The notes below the pieces were generated by a model. It did not search any database and was not told where the DNA came from. It worked only from the letters and a program-made list of their open reading frames with translations. A DNA stretch of 64,000 nucleotides from Manis javanica (lineage: Eukaryota > Chordata > Mammalia > Pholidota > Manidae). Both the position numbers and the translations under genes were made by a program. This document shows, in pieces, positions 23,335-36,261 of the stretch. Position 1 is the stretch's first letter, and each line of letters starts with the position of its first letter. Where the stretch lies: positions 11,372,001-11,436,000 of the forward strand of contig NC_133158.1 in assembly GCF_040802235.1 (NCBI RefSeq). Direction: 5' to 3'.

Positions 23335-25112
23335 AATTAAGTTTTTAATGGAGATAATTATAGATTCACATGTAACTGTAAGTAATAATAAAGAGTAATC
23401 CTTGTATACTTTACCTAGTTTCTCCCAACAGAGGAATTTTGCAAACTAGAGAATAAAATCAAACCAGGATATTGACATTAATACAATCCACTGATCTTTC
23501 AGACTTCTCTAGCTTCTCATTTGCACTCAATGTGTTTGTCAATGTATATGTGTGTGTACTAAGTTCTTTACGATCTTATCACCATGCAGAGTTTACTTCC
23601 TTAAACTCATTTATGCCCACCACAACAGGATCCTGTATGTTTCCCTTTTATGACCACACCCACTCTTCTGGTTTCCTCTGTATGTCCCCTCCATCCCCAA
23701 CTTTTGTCAATCACTAATTTGTTTTCTATTTCTAAAATTTTGTTTTGAGAGTTCTTTATATTCTAAATATAGTCCTTTATATTCTAAATATTAGTATTTG
23801 TAGTTTGCAAATATTTTCTCCCAGTTTGTAGTGGGCTTTTCATTCTCTTCACATGGGTTATTTCACAGAGCAGAAAGTTTTTAATTTTGATGAAGTCCAA
23901 TTTATTTATTTTTCCTTTTATAGATCATGCTTTTGGTGTCAAAGTCTACAAATTCTTGCTTAGCACTAGATCCTGAAGATTTTCTCACATTTTTTTCTAA
24001 GAGTTTTATAATGGTATGTTTTAAATTTAGGTCCATGATCCATTTTGAGTTAATTTTTGTATAAGGCATATTAAGCCGAGGTTCTCTGTCACCATTTGCT
24101 GAAAAGAATATCTTTCCTCCATTGAATTGTTTTTCCACCTTTGTCAAATTAGTCAGACATTTTTGCACGAGTTTGCATCTGGATCCTCCATTCTGTTCCC
24201 TTTGCCAGTACAACACTGTTCTGATTATTGTAGCTATATAGCAATTCTTAATTTGGGGAAGATAAATGCCTCTCACTTCATTTCTTTGGTCAAGATCATT
24301 TTAGCTCTTCTAGGGCCCATGTTTTTCTATGTAAATTTCACAACAAGCTTGTCTGTGTCTACAAAAACCTTGCTGGGATTTTGACAGGAATTGCATTAAG
24401 CCTCTATATAGCATATAGCTCAGTATGGGGACAACTTGCATCTCTACTATGTTCAGTCTTCCAATTCCTGAATATGGTGTGTCTCTCCATTTAATTATTT
24501 TTGTATTTCTTTCATTAGTACCTCATAATCTTCAGCTTATGGATCCCATACATGTTAAGTGTATACCTAAGTATTTAACTTTATTTGGCATGATTGTAAT
24601 GGATCTTTTAAATTTTGATTTCCCTATGTTGTTTGTATATAGAAATATGATTAATTTTTTGTGGTTGACTTTATACCCTACCAGCTTGCTAAACTTCACT
24701 CACCAATTCTAGGAATATCATCTGTAGGCTTTGGGGAGGTTTTAGGTAAACGATCCGGTCATCTGTGAATAGGAACCATTTTATTTCTTCCTTTCTTGAT
24801 CTATATGCATTTTACTTCTTTGTCTTGCCTTAGTTCAGTAGCTAAAAAATTTCTAGTACTATGTTCCATAAGAGAGGTGAGAGTGGACATCCTTGCCTTG
24901 TTCCCAATATTAGGAGGAAAGCATTCAGTTTTTCACCATTAAACTTGATGTTAGCTGTGGTTTTTTTTACATATGCTCTTTATCACGGTAATTTCTGTCT
25001 ACCCCTTACTTGCTGAGTGTTCATCATGAATGAGTGTTGGATTTTGTCAAACACTTTTTCTGTGTCAATTGATATAGTCACATGATTTCTTTAACTTGTT
25101 GAAATGGTGATG
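23335..25112 (-). mobile_element. old L1 fragment, 3' half
   Basis: Reverse complement of L1 ORF2 3' half plus 3' UTR. Phrases include 'TTTTAATTTTGATGAAGTCC' at 23880 and 'TTTTCTAAGAGTTTTATAAT' at 23993. The - strand frame at 23902-24276 keeps recognisable ORF2 peptide (WIMDLNLKHTIIKLLEKN). Many stops and indels make it a dead remnant. It is more diverged than the L1 at 30994-37100. Confidence 0.85.
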
Positions 25113-26230
25113 TCACATGCATTGGTTTTTGTTGTTCTTCCTGTTACTGTTGTTATTGTCTCACAGGTCCCTGATCCTCTGTTCATTTTTTTCCATCTAT
25201 TTTCTCTCTTGTTTAGAGTGGGTGAATTCTATTGCTGTGTCCTCAAGTTGCATTAACTCTATCCTCTATCAACTCCACTCTACTCTTGAGCCTATCCAGT
25301 GAGTGGTTTATTAGTGTTGTCACATTTTTTAATTCCATAATTTCTATTTGTTTTTAAAACTATAATCAATTTTATTTCTTTCTCGAAATGTTTTGTTCAT
25401 TTGTTTCAAGAGAATTTATAATTGATTGTTGAAGCATTTTTATGATGGCTGCTTTAAAATCCTTTTCAGATAATCCCAACATGTGATTTATGCCTGTGGA
25501 TGTTGGCCTTCATTGATTGATTGTCTTCTCTCATTCAAGTTGTCATTTTCTTGGTTCTTGGTATGATGGATGATTTCAACTTGTATTGTGGACACAGTCT
25601 GTTATGTAGGAGACTCTAGGTCCTATTTAAGTCTTTCATTTTAATAGGCAGCCACCTATTTAGGTTTAACTTATAGGTCTTAGCCTTTGTGGGCTGTGTT
25701 TTCAATGGCAGTTTAATTTTTCAATGCCTTGGTAGTTTTATTTTGATCTGTTTGGGTATTTTGGTATTTATTAAGCTCCCTCTGGCTCCTGCTAGGGCTG
25801 CCTGATGGACCAAAAGGGATTTTCTTAGGTGGCCTCAGGTGTGTGTCTCTGGGAAGGCTGGAGAGTCTCAGACTCAGCAGGGAAGGGCTGCTTGTTTCTG
25901 ACAAGGTTCCCAGTGGACCTTCCTTGCCAGTGGTATTCGGCTTGCCTGGTGCTGCCAGCAGGACTTCTTTTCCTGAGGGAAGAATAAGCCTACCTGAGCT
26001 GCCTTCTCTTTTTTGGCTCAGGGGTTGGGAAACCATGGGTCTGTGTCACCTCCCCCTGTTGGGTGACACCTGCTATTATTAGTTCCTTCAGTCCCAGGAA
26101 ACCATCTCACCTTCCTCCTACAACCTTTCAGCATTCATCTTTGTTGTCTCTTGCTTCTTCCAGTGTTTACATTTGTGCACAGTGGGAAGGAGAGGGAGAA
26201 ACTCATCTATACCATTCTATCCTGACCAGA
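25113..26230 (-). mobile_element. old L1/HAL1 5' region
   Basis: The phrases 'CCACTCTACTCTTGAGCCTA', 'TTGTTGAAGCATTTTTATGA', 'GGCTGCTTTAAAATCC' and 'TCATTCAAGTTGTCATTTTC' match the reversed 5' UTR/ORF1 end of old L1 or HAL1. It abuts the 3' half at about 25112, so the first half of ORF2 is missing. This is either one internally deleted L1 or two adjacent insertions. Confidence 0.65.
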
Positions 26231-29200
26231 AATCTAATTTCATTCTAAGGAAAAAAGAAGCTTAGTTTAAATAGTAATTCTATTTTTTTTTCCTGTAAGC
26301 CAGTTTCTACCTGTGACTGCGAAGGGGCAGCATTTGCCTTATGGGTTTTGGCCCCCTTTTATCCTCAGCAGTGTGTTTATTCTCACTCTCCATCCTCTAC
26401 TCCCCTTTTCCCTTCAACCCTCTCCCATATGCTGAGGTATGATTTTGGAGTGATTTTTAAATATATGAAAAACCATTGGCAGGGAATGCAGAAATACAAA
26501 ACAGGACAGCCTTTGTGTTATTAAACACAGAGAGAGCTGTAACATAGGTCAATATAAGTATCCAGGGTTTTGTACTGCTATTAAATTAATTCTGCACTTT
26601 AAAATAAAAAGATCTGACATTCATTCACTTACTTTTAATGACTGATAGAGCTTATATGTTTCAACATTCTTAGAGGTTATTTGTATTTGGCACAGATCAA
26701 AGTGAAACAAAATACAGCCCTAAAGGCATAATTTCAGATAGCTGGTAAGTAAGGATGTTATTTTAATAGAATGAGTTTGAAGTGTCATAGAGGGTAATTC
26801 AGTATATTTATATTTTGGAGGAAGCTGTATTATCTTTAAAGAATGGATTCCAAAATTATCCCTGCCTTTTATGTTTTTAATCATGATATTTCATTTATTT
26901 TGACATTTCAAAAATATTAAAGAGCTATTAAAATTTTTAGGTTTGATCAAAACCAATATTGAACAGTGTTGTTTTGGAGAATGAATTGAAATAAGTTCCA
27001 TTTTCTTATGGGGCTGAATGTTGATTAGGCTGTAATATATATAGGCTCTTGTCCATTGAGTAGGAGTGGTGGCATCTATTTTCCAGCTCTCTTTATAGAT
27101 GTGGACTCAACGTGTATCTTTGCTGACATTTTCATCTAATGCTCTGACACTGTTTCTTCAAAATCCTCCTTCCCTCCCCTTTGACTGAGAAAGCATGACA
27201 GGTGTCATGCACCTATCCATCCATTGTCAAACAACTGTTAATGCTTAAAGGACTTATGAGAAAGAGGTTATGAGATAGACTTAGGTCCCTGATACTTATA
27301 TTTATTTTTTTACATCCTCATTAGGCTGGGGTTATCTGTGAGATATGGCACAGTATCTGACCTTTTGTATCCTCTTTATTTTATCTCCTCACAACTCACA
27401 AGTTTGTTTCCTTATTATTTTTTAAAAATGTAAAACACACTAATGCCTTCAGCATACAAAACTATCAATTCTGGAAAGTATTTATTTAGCAGGATAAAAA
27501 TATTCCATCTACTTTATTAAAAAATCTTAGCATTTTTCTATTTTTCACTTTCTTCCTGCATTATAGCATTCATCCCATTTTAACAGGGACCTCGACAGTC
27601 TACACTCTAGGAATAAAGCAAATGTTTTCCCTCATTATATAGATAATGCTAAACGGAGTTTCCCTGCACTCATAGAAAGAGAGCAACTTTTCTTGAGCCT
27701 TATGATTTGTGCTCTGGATGTATGGTCCTTTGAAGTCTAGAAGGAAACAAAAGAGGATGCAAGCATTTTGTGTAGAGGAATAAGAAGGTGTGGAAGTGTA
27801 ACTGGAGGTAGGGAAATAAGTGAGGTGATTTATAACATTAATGACCTTACCTCAAGGCACTTGTCCAAGAAGGCACTCTCCTACAACTATGACATGCCCA
27901 GTGAGTGAACTGAGTGAACGGTCACTGCAAAGGACATTGTTAAAAGGCCCATGACCCATGGTATTTTGTAGTCATTGCCAGTCACCCACAAAGCCTGTGA
28001 GTGAAATTTCCTATTACTCACAAAACAGGCCAAGCAGCCTGTGGCAGTTAGGACTCTAATTTGTACTAAGAAGAAACCCTATTCAGTTCATACCCACATG
28101 TAACCAGCTAACTGCCCTGGAGAGGTAGCATCCTACTAAATGATGAGACTTCATGTTGTCCTCATCCAGTAATGGCCATGCATGCACCTCTTAATAATTT
28201 CACAGGATTTCTGAAAGACCAAGTTCCTTAAGCAGAACAATGATAAGTACAGCCCATTTATTTGTAGGTCATTCAGTTAGGCTTTGCACAGGTTATAAGG
28301 AGGTACCAAATATCAAGATTCACCTTCACTCTTATAGGATAGAGACAGAACCATGGCAGTCATCAAGATTGCTTGTGCCTTAGCAGGAGCTGGGGTTGGA
28401 GAAGGGAAGAGGGATAGCACATGGAGGAGGAAAGGAGTCCAGAGAATGGATCCAGGTTCTCTCCTAATGCTGCCTCTGAGTGACCTGACCTTGCCCAGCA
28501 CCTATTTCTTGCTCTCCAAGGTAAGACAGATTCCTGATATTGTTCAGTCATTGGGCAACCTTGTACTTCACCCTGAAGCTTGGGCTCATTACCAATCCCA
28601 GAGTGAGTCTAATTTGGTCTTTGCCATATATGGAAAAGTCTATTTCCCTGGCCAGTGACTGGTTTGAAAAGAGTTTTATCACAAATTATTAATAACTAAT
28701 GAGATATGAGGGTCACACCAGCAGGACTTCTGAAAATTCTTCCTTATTCTTAAAAAGAAGAGGCCTAAGGAAGAATAAATTCTGTTTTCCCCCTTCCCCG
28801 CATATCAATATATATTAAAGTTGACATTCCTGGAACTTCAATAGTCATTTCATAACTAAGAGTGAAGTTAAGAAATTCATGAACAATTTAAGCTGGAGCA
28901 ATAATGAGGCTGAGCCACTCAGTTAACGAACTCTGAAATGCTCTATTTTTAGCTTCTGGATAGGTAGGAAAATAAATCTTTCTTATGGTTTAAGCCAATT
29001 TCATGTTGAATTTTCTTACCTCCATCCAAAAGCACACTGAATGAATAAACAACCTGATGGGGAAATAAATACTTTGCATCACTTCATGGACTCCTTTTGG
29101 ATTTATGACCAGCTAAGAGTGGTATTTCTTTCTAGTAATGGGCTGTCCTTGCATCCCCTTCCAAGTGTTTCTCAGATTGTATAGACTACACTCTATGGAA

Positions 29201-29639
29201 GACTCCTTCTATAATTAGTAAGCGTTTCTTCTTTCAGTATGGTCAATATGGAGATTAGAAGCAAGGAAAGGACCCCCTGATTAGAATCTGAATTAATAAA
29301 ATATTATATAAGAAAATAAAAGATGTGTGAATACACATGCAAATTCAAAACCAAAAGAGGGAAATATCCATCTCTAGAAATGCAAAGCAAACTTAAAATC
29401 AGAGAGGTGGGACAAGCTTAGATTAGAGTGTGAAAGTATTATGAGAAGCAGGTATAGCTGGATCTGGGGGTTTGTATACCTGCACAGAGAAGGTAGTCTA
29501 GGACATAGTCCTTTTCTCCGGGAACCAGAGCTGAGATGCCTGCAGCTAGTCAGGAGTCACAGGGAAGGGAAGATTCCACCTTCCTAGATGGGAGAAGCAG
29601 CAATGACGCCTGCTGCATATTCAGGCTTGAAGTTAGAAA
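26231..29639. other. unassigned 3.4-kb intergenic sequence
   Basis: No coding gene or confident repeat was seen. The open frame 28353-28658 has a GT-like junction but no known domain. This is the longest stretch without a recognised repeat in the left part of the window. Confidence 0.45.
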
Positions 29640-30576
29640 AAGTAACCCAATAGAAAAGTAACCCAAAAAATCATTACATGAGTGGGCAGTTCCAAATTCA
29701 CACCATCAGTATGAAGAAGTTTCTAACTGAGAAATCAACATAGAAATTGACCTAGAATGAGTGCAATTCCTGGACTCTAAGAAAAGACAAAGCCAGCACA
29801 GCCCAACAAGGATATTTCCATAACTCAGAGAACCCAGGATATCATGGAAATCAGTTTCAAGTGAAGATAAACTCCCAGGTTAAGAAATCATGGAAGGAAG
29901 TGAATTATTGGGATGGAGAGTAAGATGTGTAACAGAAAGAATAATTTGCAAATTAAGAACAAGAAATAATAAAAGCATCTGAAAGGAACTTTATTTTTTA
30001 AATGTTTAATTAGGGAAGAAATAGAAGTGATAAAGTACAAAACAGTATAAAAAACAGATTTTGAAAATGGAAAAGAATACAAAGGAAATCTTAAAATGGA
30101 AATCATAACTCATTTCAATTAAAAAAATCAATTAACTAGTTGAACAATCATAAAAATACTGATAAATAAACAATATATAAATCGCAGCACAGATCTAAGG
30201 AAAAGACCTAGGGTGTGGAACAGAGAAATAAAAACAAGAGAAGTTGAGACATGGAAGACAGGACGACAGGGCTAAATATATGTCTGATAGGAATTCTAGG
30301 ATAACATAAAGTAAATACAGGAGACCCAATGTTACAAGAGAATATGACTGAGAATTTTCCAGAATTGAAAAAAAAGTAATCTATCCTGAGATTTAAGGAG
30401 CACCCCAAGATCAAAATAGGACAGAAAAAAACAAAAACAAAACAAAACAAATCACATCTAAAAGAATCATTGTAAAGCTGCAGAATATCAAAGATAAGCA
30501 AAATTCTTAAAAACTACCAGAAACTAAAAGACATATTCCTAGAAAGGAATGACAGTTAGATTGACAAAAGACATAT
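29640..30576 (+). mobile_element. HAL1/L1 ORF1 remnant (first part)
   Basis: Forward HAL1-like phrases: 'GAAGTTGAGACATGGAAGAC', 'GGAATTCTAGGATAACATAA', 'GAGAATTTTCCAGAATTGAA', 'GTAAAGCTGCAGAATATCAA', 'TTAGATTGACAAAAGAC'. No intact reading frame. Interrupted by a MIR. Confidence 0.7.
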
Positions 30577-30577
30577 T

Positions 30578-30716
30578 CAGCAATAACAGTTGATACTTAC
30601 TGAGCATTCACTGAGGCCTGGGCATTATTTTAAGTATCTTTCACATAATGTTCACAATGATCTGCTGAGGAAGACACTGCTGCTATCCCCATTTCACAGA
30701 TGGATAAAGAAAAATG
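30578..30716 (-). repeat. MIR SINE inside HAL1
   Basis: Reversed MIR: 'AATAACAGTTGATACTTACT', 'GAGCATTCACTGAGGCCTGG', 'CATTTCACAGATGGATAAAG'. Confidence 0.8.
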
Positions 30717-30815
30717 AACAAGACAATGGAATATTACATTCAAAGTGATGAGGCATAAACAATTCTGTTACCTCTTAACAAACCTCATCAAGAATGAATT
30801 GAAGGTTGTTTCTTT
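30717..30815 (+). mobile_element. HAL1/L1 ORF1 remnant (second part)
   Basis: 'GACAATGGAATATTACATTC', 'AAAGTGATGAGGCATAAAC' and 'CATCAAGAATGAATTGAAGG' continue the ORF1 C-terminal region broken at 30577. Confidence 0.6.
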
Positions 30816-30977
30816 CTTTCCTGACTGCTACACTTAATAATCTATAAATATTTAAAAAGTTGAATAATAATGCAAAGTAAGTGTTAAATATAAGCACACC
30901 AAGAGTATATTATCACAACTTCTTCAGAGTTCTGTATAGGGTCACTGTGTGTGCAGTAAGCAGGGTAGAAACTGGTG

Positions 30978-30993
30978 GAGGAGATAAGTTTTT
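30978..30993. repeat. target-site duplication of L1, left copy
   Basis: GAGGAGATAAGTTTTT, identical to 37101-37116. Its last bases merge with the T-run that is the L1 A-tail read on the + strand. Confidence 0.85.
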
Positions 30994-31001
30994 TTTCTAT
31001 T

Positions 31002-31007
31002 TTTATT
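31002..31007 (-). terminator. L1 polyadenylation signal
   Basis: TTTATT on the + strand is AATAAA on the L1 strand. It lies a few bases upstream of the A-tail (T-run 30989-30996). Confidence 0.7.
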
Positions 31008-31429
31008 TTGTTATCACTAATCTACAATTACATGAAGAATATTATGTTTACTAGGCTCTCCCCTTCACCAAGTCACCCCCACAAACCCCATTACAGTCAC
31101 TGTCCATCAGCATAGTAAGATGTTGTAGAATCACTACTAGTCTTCCCTGTGTTGTACAGCCCTCCCCTTTCCCCCACCCCCCACATTATACATGCTAATC
31201 ATAACACCCCCTTTCTTCTTCCCTGCCCTTAACCCTCCCTACCCTCCCATTCTCCCCAGTCCCTTTTACTTTGGTAACTGTTAATCCCTTCCTAGGTTCT
31301 GTGATTCTGCTGCTGTTTTGCTCCTTCAGTTTTCCTTTGTTCTTATACTCCACAGATGAGTGAAATCATTTGGTATTTGTCTTTCTCCACCTGGATTATT
31401 TCACTGAACATAATACCCTCTAGCTCCAT

Positions 31430-34400
31430 TCATGTTGTTGCAAATGGTAGGATTTGTTTTCTTCTTATGGCTGAATAATATTCCATTGTGTATATGTACC
31501 ACATCTTCTTTATCCATTCATCTGCTGATGGACACTTAGGTTGTTTCCAATTCTTGGCTATTGTAAATAGTGCTGCAATAAACATAGGGGTGCACCTGTG
31601 TTTTTCAAACTGGGCTGCTGTATTCTTAGGGTAAATTTCTAAAAGTAGAATTCCTGGGTCAAATGGTAAGTCTATTTTGAGCATTCTGAGGAACCTCCAT
31701 ACTGCTTTCCACAATGGTTGAACTAATTTACATTCCCACCAGCAGTGTAGGAGGGTTCCCCTTTCTCCACAGCCTCGCCAACATTTGTTGTTGTTTGTCT
31801 TTTGGATGGTAGCCATCCTTACTGGTGTGAGGCGATATCTCATTGTGGTTTTAATTTGCATTTCTCTGATAACTAGTGATGTGGAGCATCTTTTCATGTG
31901 TCTGTTGGCCATCTGAATTTTTTCTTTGGAAAACTGTCAATTCAGCTCCTCTGCCCATTTTTTAATTGGATTATTTGATTTTTGTTTGTTGAGGTATGTG
32001 AGCTCTTTATATATTTTGGATGTCAAGTCTTTATTGGATCTGTCATTTACAAATATATTCTCCCATACTGTAGGGTACCTTTTTGTTCTATTGATGGTGT
32101 GCTTTGCTGTACAGAAGCTTTTCAGCTTGATGTAGTCCCACTTGTTCATTTTTCCTTTTGTTTTTCTTGCCCGGGGAGATATGTTCATGAAGTCGCTAAT
32201 GTTTATGTCCAAGAGATTTTTGCCTATGTTTTTTTCTAAGAGTTTTATGGTTTCATGACTTATATTCAGGTCTTTGATCCATTTCAAATTTATTTTTGTG
32301 TATGGGGTTAGACAGTGATCCAGTTTCATTCTCTTACATGTAGCTGTCCAGTTTTGCCAGCACCATCTGTTGAAGAGATTGTCATTTCCCCATTGTATGT
32401 CCATGGCTCCTTTATTGTATATTAATTGACCATATATGTTTGGGTTAATGTCTGGAGTCTCTAATCTGTTCCACTGATCAGTGGCTCTGTTCTTGTGCCA
32501 GTACCAAATTGTCTTGATTACTGTGGCTTTGTAGTAGAGCTTGAAGTTGGGGAGTGAGATCCCCCCTACTTGATTCTTCTTTCTCAGGATTGCTTTGGCT
32601 ATTTGGGGTCTTTGGTGTTTCCATATGAATTTTTGAACTATTTGTTCCAGTTCATTGAAAAATGTTGTTGGCAATTTGATAGGGATTGCATCAAATCTGT
32701 ATATTGCTTTGGGCAGGATGGCCATTTTGACAATATTAATTCTTCCTAGCCAAGAGCATGGGATGAGTTTCCATTTGTTAGGGTCCTCTTTAATTTCTCT
32801 TAAGAGTGTCTTACAGTTTTCAGGGTACAGGTCTTTCACTTCTTTGGTTAGGTTTATTCCTAGGTATTTTATTCTTTTTGATGCAATTGTGAATGGAATT
32901 GTTTTCCTGATTTCTCTTTCTATTGGTTCATTGCTAGTGTATAGGAAAACCACAGATTTCTGTGTGTTAATTTTGTATCCTGCAACTTTGCTGTATTTCG
33001 ATATCAGTTCTAGTAGTTTTGGAGTGGAGTTTTAGGGTTTTTTATGTACAATATCATGTCATCTGCAAACAGGGACAGTTTAACTTCTTCTTTACCAATC
33101 TGGATTCCTTGTATTTCTTTGTGGGGAGAGCGGGCATCCCTGTTTTGTTCCCTATCTCAGAGGAAAAGCTTTCAGCTTCTCGTTGTTCAGTACGATGTTA
33201 GCTGTGGGTTTATCATATATGGCCTTTATTATGTTAAGGTACTTGCCCTCTATATCCATTTTGCTGAGAGTTTTTATCATGTATGGATGGTGAATTTTGT
33301 CGAATGCTTTTTCAGCATCTATGGAGATGATCATGTGGTTTTTTGTCCTTCTTTTTATTGATGTGGTGGATGATGTTGATGGATTTTCGAATGTTGTACC
33401 ATCCTTGCATCCCTGGGATGAATCCCACTTGGTCGTGGTCTATGATCCTTTTGATATATTTTTGAATTTGGTCTGCTAATATTTCATTGAGTATTTTTGC
33501 ATCTATGTTCATCAGGGATATTGGTCTGTAATTTTCTTTTTTGGTGGGGTCTTTGCCTGGTTTTGGTATTACGGTGATGTTGGCTTCATAGAATGAGTTT
33601 GGGAGCATTCCCTCCTCTTCTGTTTTTTTGGAAAACTTTGAGGAGAATGGGTATTATGTATTCTCTGTATGTCTGATAAAATTCCGAGGTAAATCCATCT
33701 GGCCCAGGGGTTTTGTTCTTGGGTAGTTATTTTATTACCGCTTCAATTTCTTTGCTCGTAATTGGTTTGTTTAACTTTTGTGTTTCTTTCTTGGTCAGTC
33801 TTGGAAGGTTGTATTTTTCTAGGAAGTTGTCCATTTCTTCTAGGTTTTCCAGCTTGTTAGCATATAGGTTTTCATAGTAGTCTTTAATAATTCTTTGTAT
33901 TTCTGTGGAGTCTCTCATGATTTTTCCATTCTCATTTCTGATTCTGTTGATGTGTGTTGATTGTCTTTTTCTCTTAATAAGTTTGGCTAGAGGCTTACCT
34001 ATTTTGTTTATTTTCTCAAAGAACCAGCTCTTGGTTTCATTAATTTTTTCTATTGTTTTATTCTTCTAATTTTGTTTATTTCTTCTCTGATCTTTATTAT
34101 GTCCCTCCTTCTGCTGACTTTAGGCCTCATTTGTTCTTCTTTTTCCAGTTTCGATAATTGTGATGTTAGACTATTCATTTGGGATTATTCTTCCTTCTTT
34201 AAGTATGCCTGGATCGCCATATACTTTCCTCTTAAGACTGCTTTTGCTGCATCCCACAGAAGGTGGGGCTTTGTGTTGTTGTCATTTGTTTCCATATATT
34301 CCTTGATCTCTATTTTAATTTGTTCGTTGATCCATTGATTATTTGGGAGCATGTGGTTAAGCCTCCATGTGTTTGTGATCCTTTTTGCTTTCTTTGTACA

Positions 34401-35111
34401 ATTTATTTCTAGTTTTATACCTTTGTGGTCTGAAAAGTTGGTTGGTAGAATTTCAATCTTTTGGAATTTACTGGGGCTCTTTTTGTGGCCTAGTATGTGG
34501 TCTATTCTGGAGAATGTTCCATGTGCACTTGAGAAGAATGTGTATCCTGTTGCTTTTGGATGTAGAGTTCTGTAGATGACTATTAGGTCCATCTGTTCTA
34601 GTGCGTTGCTCAGTGCCTCCATGTCCTTACTTATTTTCTGTCCGGTGGATCTATCCTTTGGGGTGAGTGGCATGTTGAAGTCTCCTAAAATGAATGCATT
34701 GCATTCTATTTCCTCCTTTAGTTCTGTTAGTATTTGTTTCACATATGCTGGTGCTCCTGTGCTGGGTGCATATATATTTAGAATGGTTATATCCTCTTGA
34801 TGGACTGAGCCCTTTATCATTATGTAGTGTCCTTCTTTATCTCTTGTTACTTTCTTTGTTTTGAAGTCTATTTTGTCTGATACAAGTATTGCAACACCTG
34901 CTTTCTTCTCACTGTTGTTTGTGTGAAATATCTTTTTCCATCCCTTGACTTTTAGTCTGTGCATGTCTTTGGATTTGAGGTGAGTTTCTTGTAAGCAGCA
35001 TATAGATGGGTCTTGCTTTTTTATCCATTCTATTACTCTGTGTCTTTTGATTGGTGCATTTAGTCCATTTACATTTAGGGTGACTATTGAAAGATATGTA
35101 CTTATTGCCAT
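31430..35111 (-). pseudogene. L1 ORF2 (endonuclease-reverse transcriptase), broken
   Basis: ORF2p nicks target DNA and copies L1 RNA at the nick. The start used is the ATG at 35111 (MAISTYLSIVTLN); another Met lies upstream at 35138. The endonuclease domain is open to 34185 and keeps its key motifs: LNVNGLN, QETH, GDFN, RIDH and SDH. The reverse transcriptase region is shattered. Readable pieces at 33727-33918, 33312-33608, 33152-33334 and 31937-32953 lie in different frames, showing several indels. The FADD active-site motif survives at 33058-33069, but about 50-60 bases expected before it are missing near 33120. A base is lost just after FADD. The cysteine-rich C-terminus ([18 protein letters not shown]) is read in 31430-31912, after an in-frame stop near 31930. 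It ends early at a TGA where Trp is usual. Confidence 0.92.
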
Positions 35112-35424
35112 TGCAGGCTTTAGATTCGTGGTTACCAAAGGTTCAAGGTTAGCTTCTTTAGTATCTTACTGTCTGACTTAACTCCCTTATTGAGCTGTTA
35201 TAAACACAGTCTGATGATTCTTTATTTCTCTCCCTTCTTATTCCTCCTCCTCCATTCTTTATATGTTGGTTGTTTTATTCTGTGCTCTTTTGTATTTTCT
35301 TTAACTGCTTTTGCAGGTAGTTGAGTTCATTTTTTGCCTTTAGTTAGTATTTGGTTGGTCTCCTTTCTTCGCTGTGATTTTGTTTTCTCTGGTGACATCT
35401 GTTTAGTCTTAGGAGTGCTCCCAT

Positions 35425-36261
35425 CTAGAACAGTTCCTCTAAAATACCCTGTAGAGGTGGTTTGTGGGAGGCAAATTCCCTCAACTTTTGCTTGTCTGGG
35501 AATCGTTTAATCCCTCCTTCATATTTAAATGATAATCATGCTGGATACAGTATTCTTGGTTCAAGGCCCTTCTGTTTCATTGCATTAAATATATCATGCC
35601 ATTCTCTTCTGGACTGTAAGGTTTCTGTTGAGAAGTCTGATGATAGGCTGATGGGTTTTCCTTTGTAGGTGACCTTTTTCCTCTCTCTAGCTGCCTTTAA
35701 AACTCTGTCCTTGTCCTTGATCTTTGCCATTTTAATTACTTTATGTCTTGGTGTTGTCCTCCTTGGGTCCCTTCTGTTGTGAGTTCTGTGTACTTCTGTG
35801 GTCTGATCAATTATTTCCTCCCCCAGTTTGGGGACATTTTCAGCAATTATTTCTTCAAAGTCACTTTTTATCCCTTTTTTTCTCTCTACTTTTTCTGGTA
35901 CCCCTATAATGCAGATATTGTTCCTTTTGGATTGTTCATACAGTTCTCTTAATATTGTTTCATTCCTGGAGATCCTTTTATCTCTGTGTCAGCTTCTATG
36001 CGTTCCTGTTCTCTGGTTTCTATTCCATCAATGGCCTCTTGCATCTTATCCATTCTGCTTATAAATCTTCCAGAGATTGTTTCATTTCTATAATCTCCCT
36101 CCAGACATCATCCCTTAGCTCTTGTATATTTCTCTTCAGCTCCGTCAGCATGGTTATGACCTTATTTTGAATTCTTTTTCAGGAAGACTGGTTAGGTCTA
36201 TATCCTTCTCAGGGGTTGACTCTGTGATCTTAGTCTGTATCAAATTCTTTTGCCTTTTCAT
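35425..36261 (-). pseudogene. L1 ORF1 (RNA-binding chaperone), broken
   Basis: ORF1p coats L1 RNA as a trimer. The likely start ATG is at 36261-36259 (MKRQ...) and the stop TAG at 35427-35425, about 279 codons if unbroken. The piece 35536-35730 shows the conserved C-terminal domain, including KVTYKGKPISLSSDF and RREWHDIFNAMKQKG. The N-terminal half has frameshifts, for example in the stretch near 36170 and near 36070, so no long frame remains. Confidence 0.88.

Noticed and set aside
28353-28658. 101-codon open frame with a possible donor site
   Set aside because: An overlapping - strand frame exists, no domain or known peptide was recognised, and there is no supporting promoter or acceptor.
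31926-35952. Many + strand open frames of 60-126 codons
   Set aside because: Antisense shadows of L1 ORF2 and ORF1.
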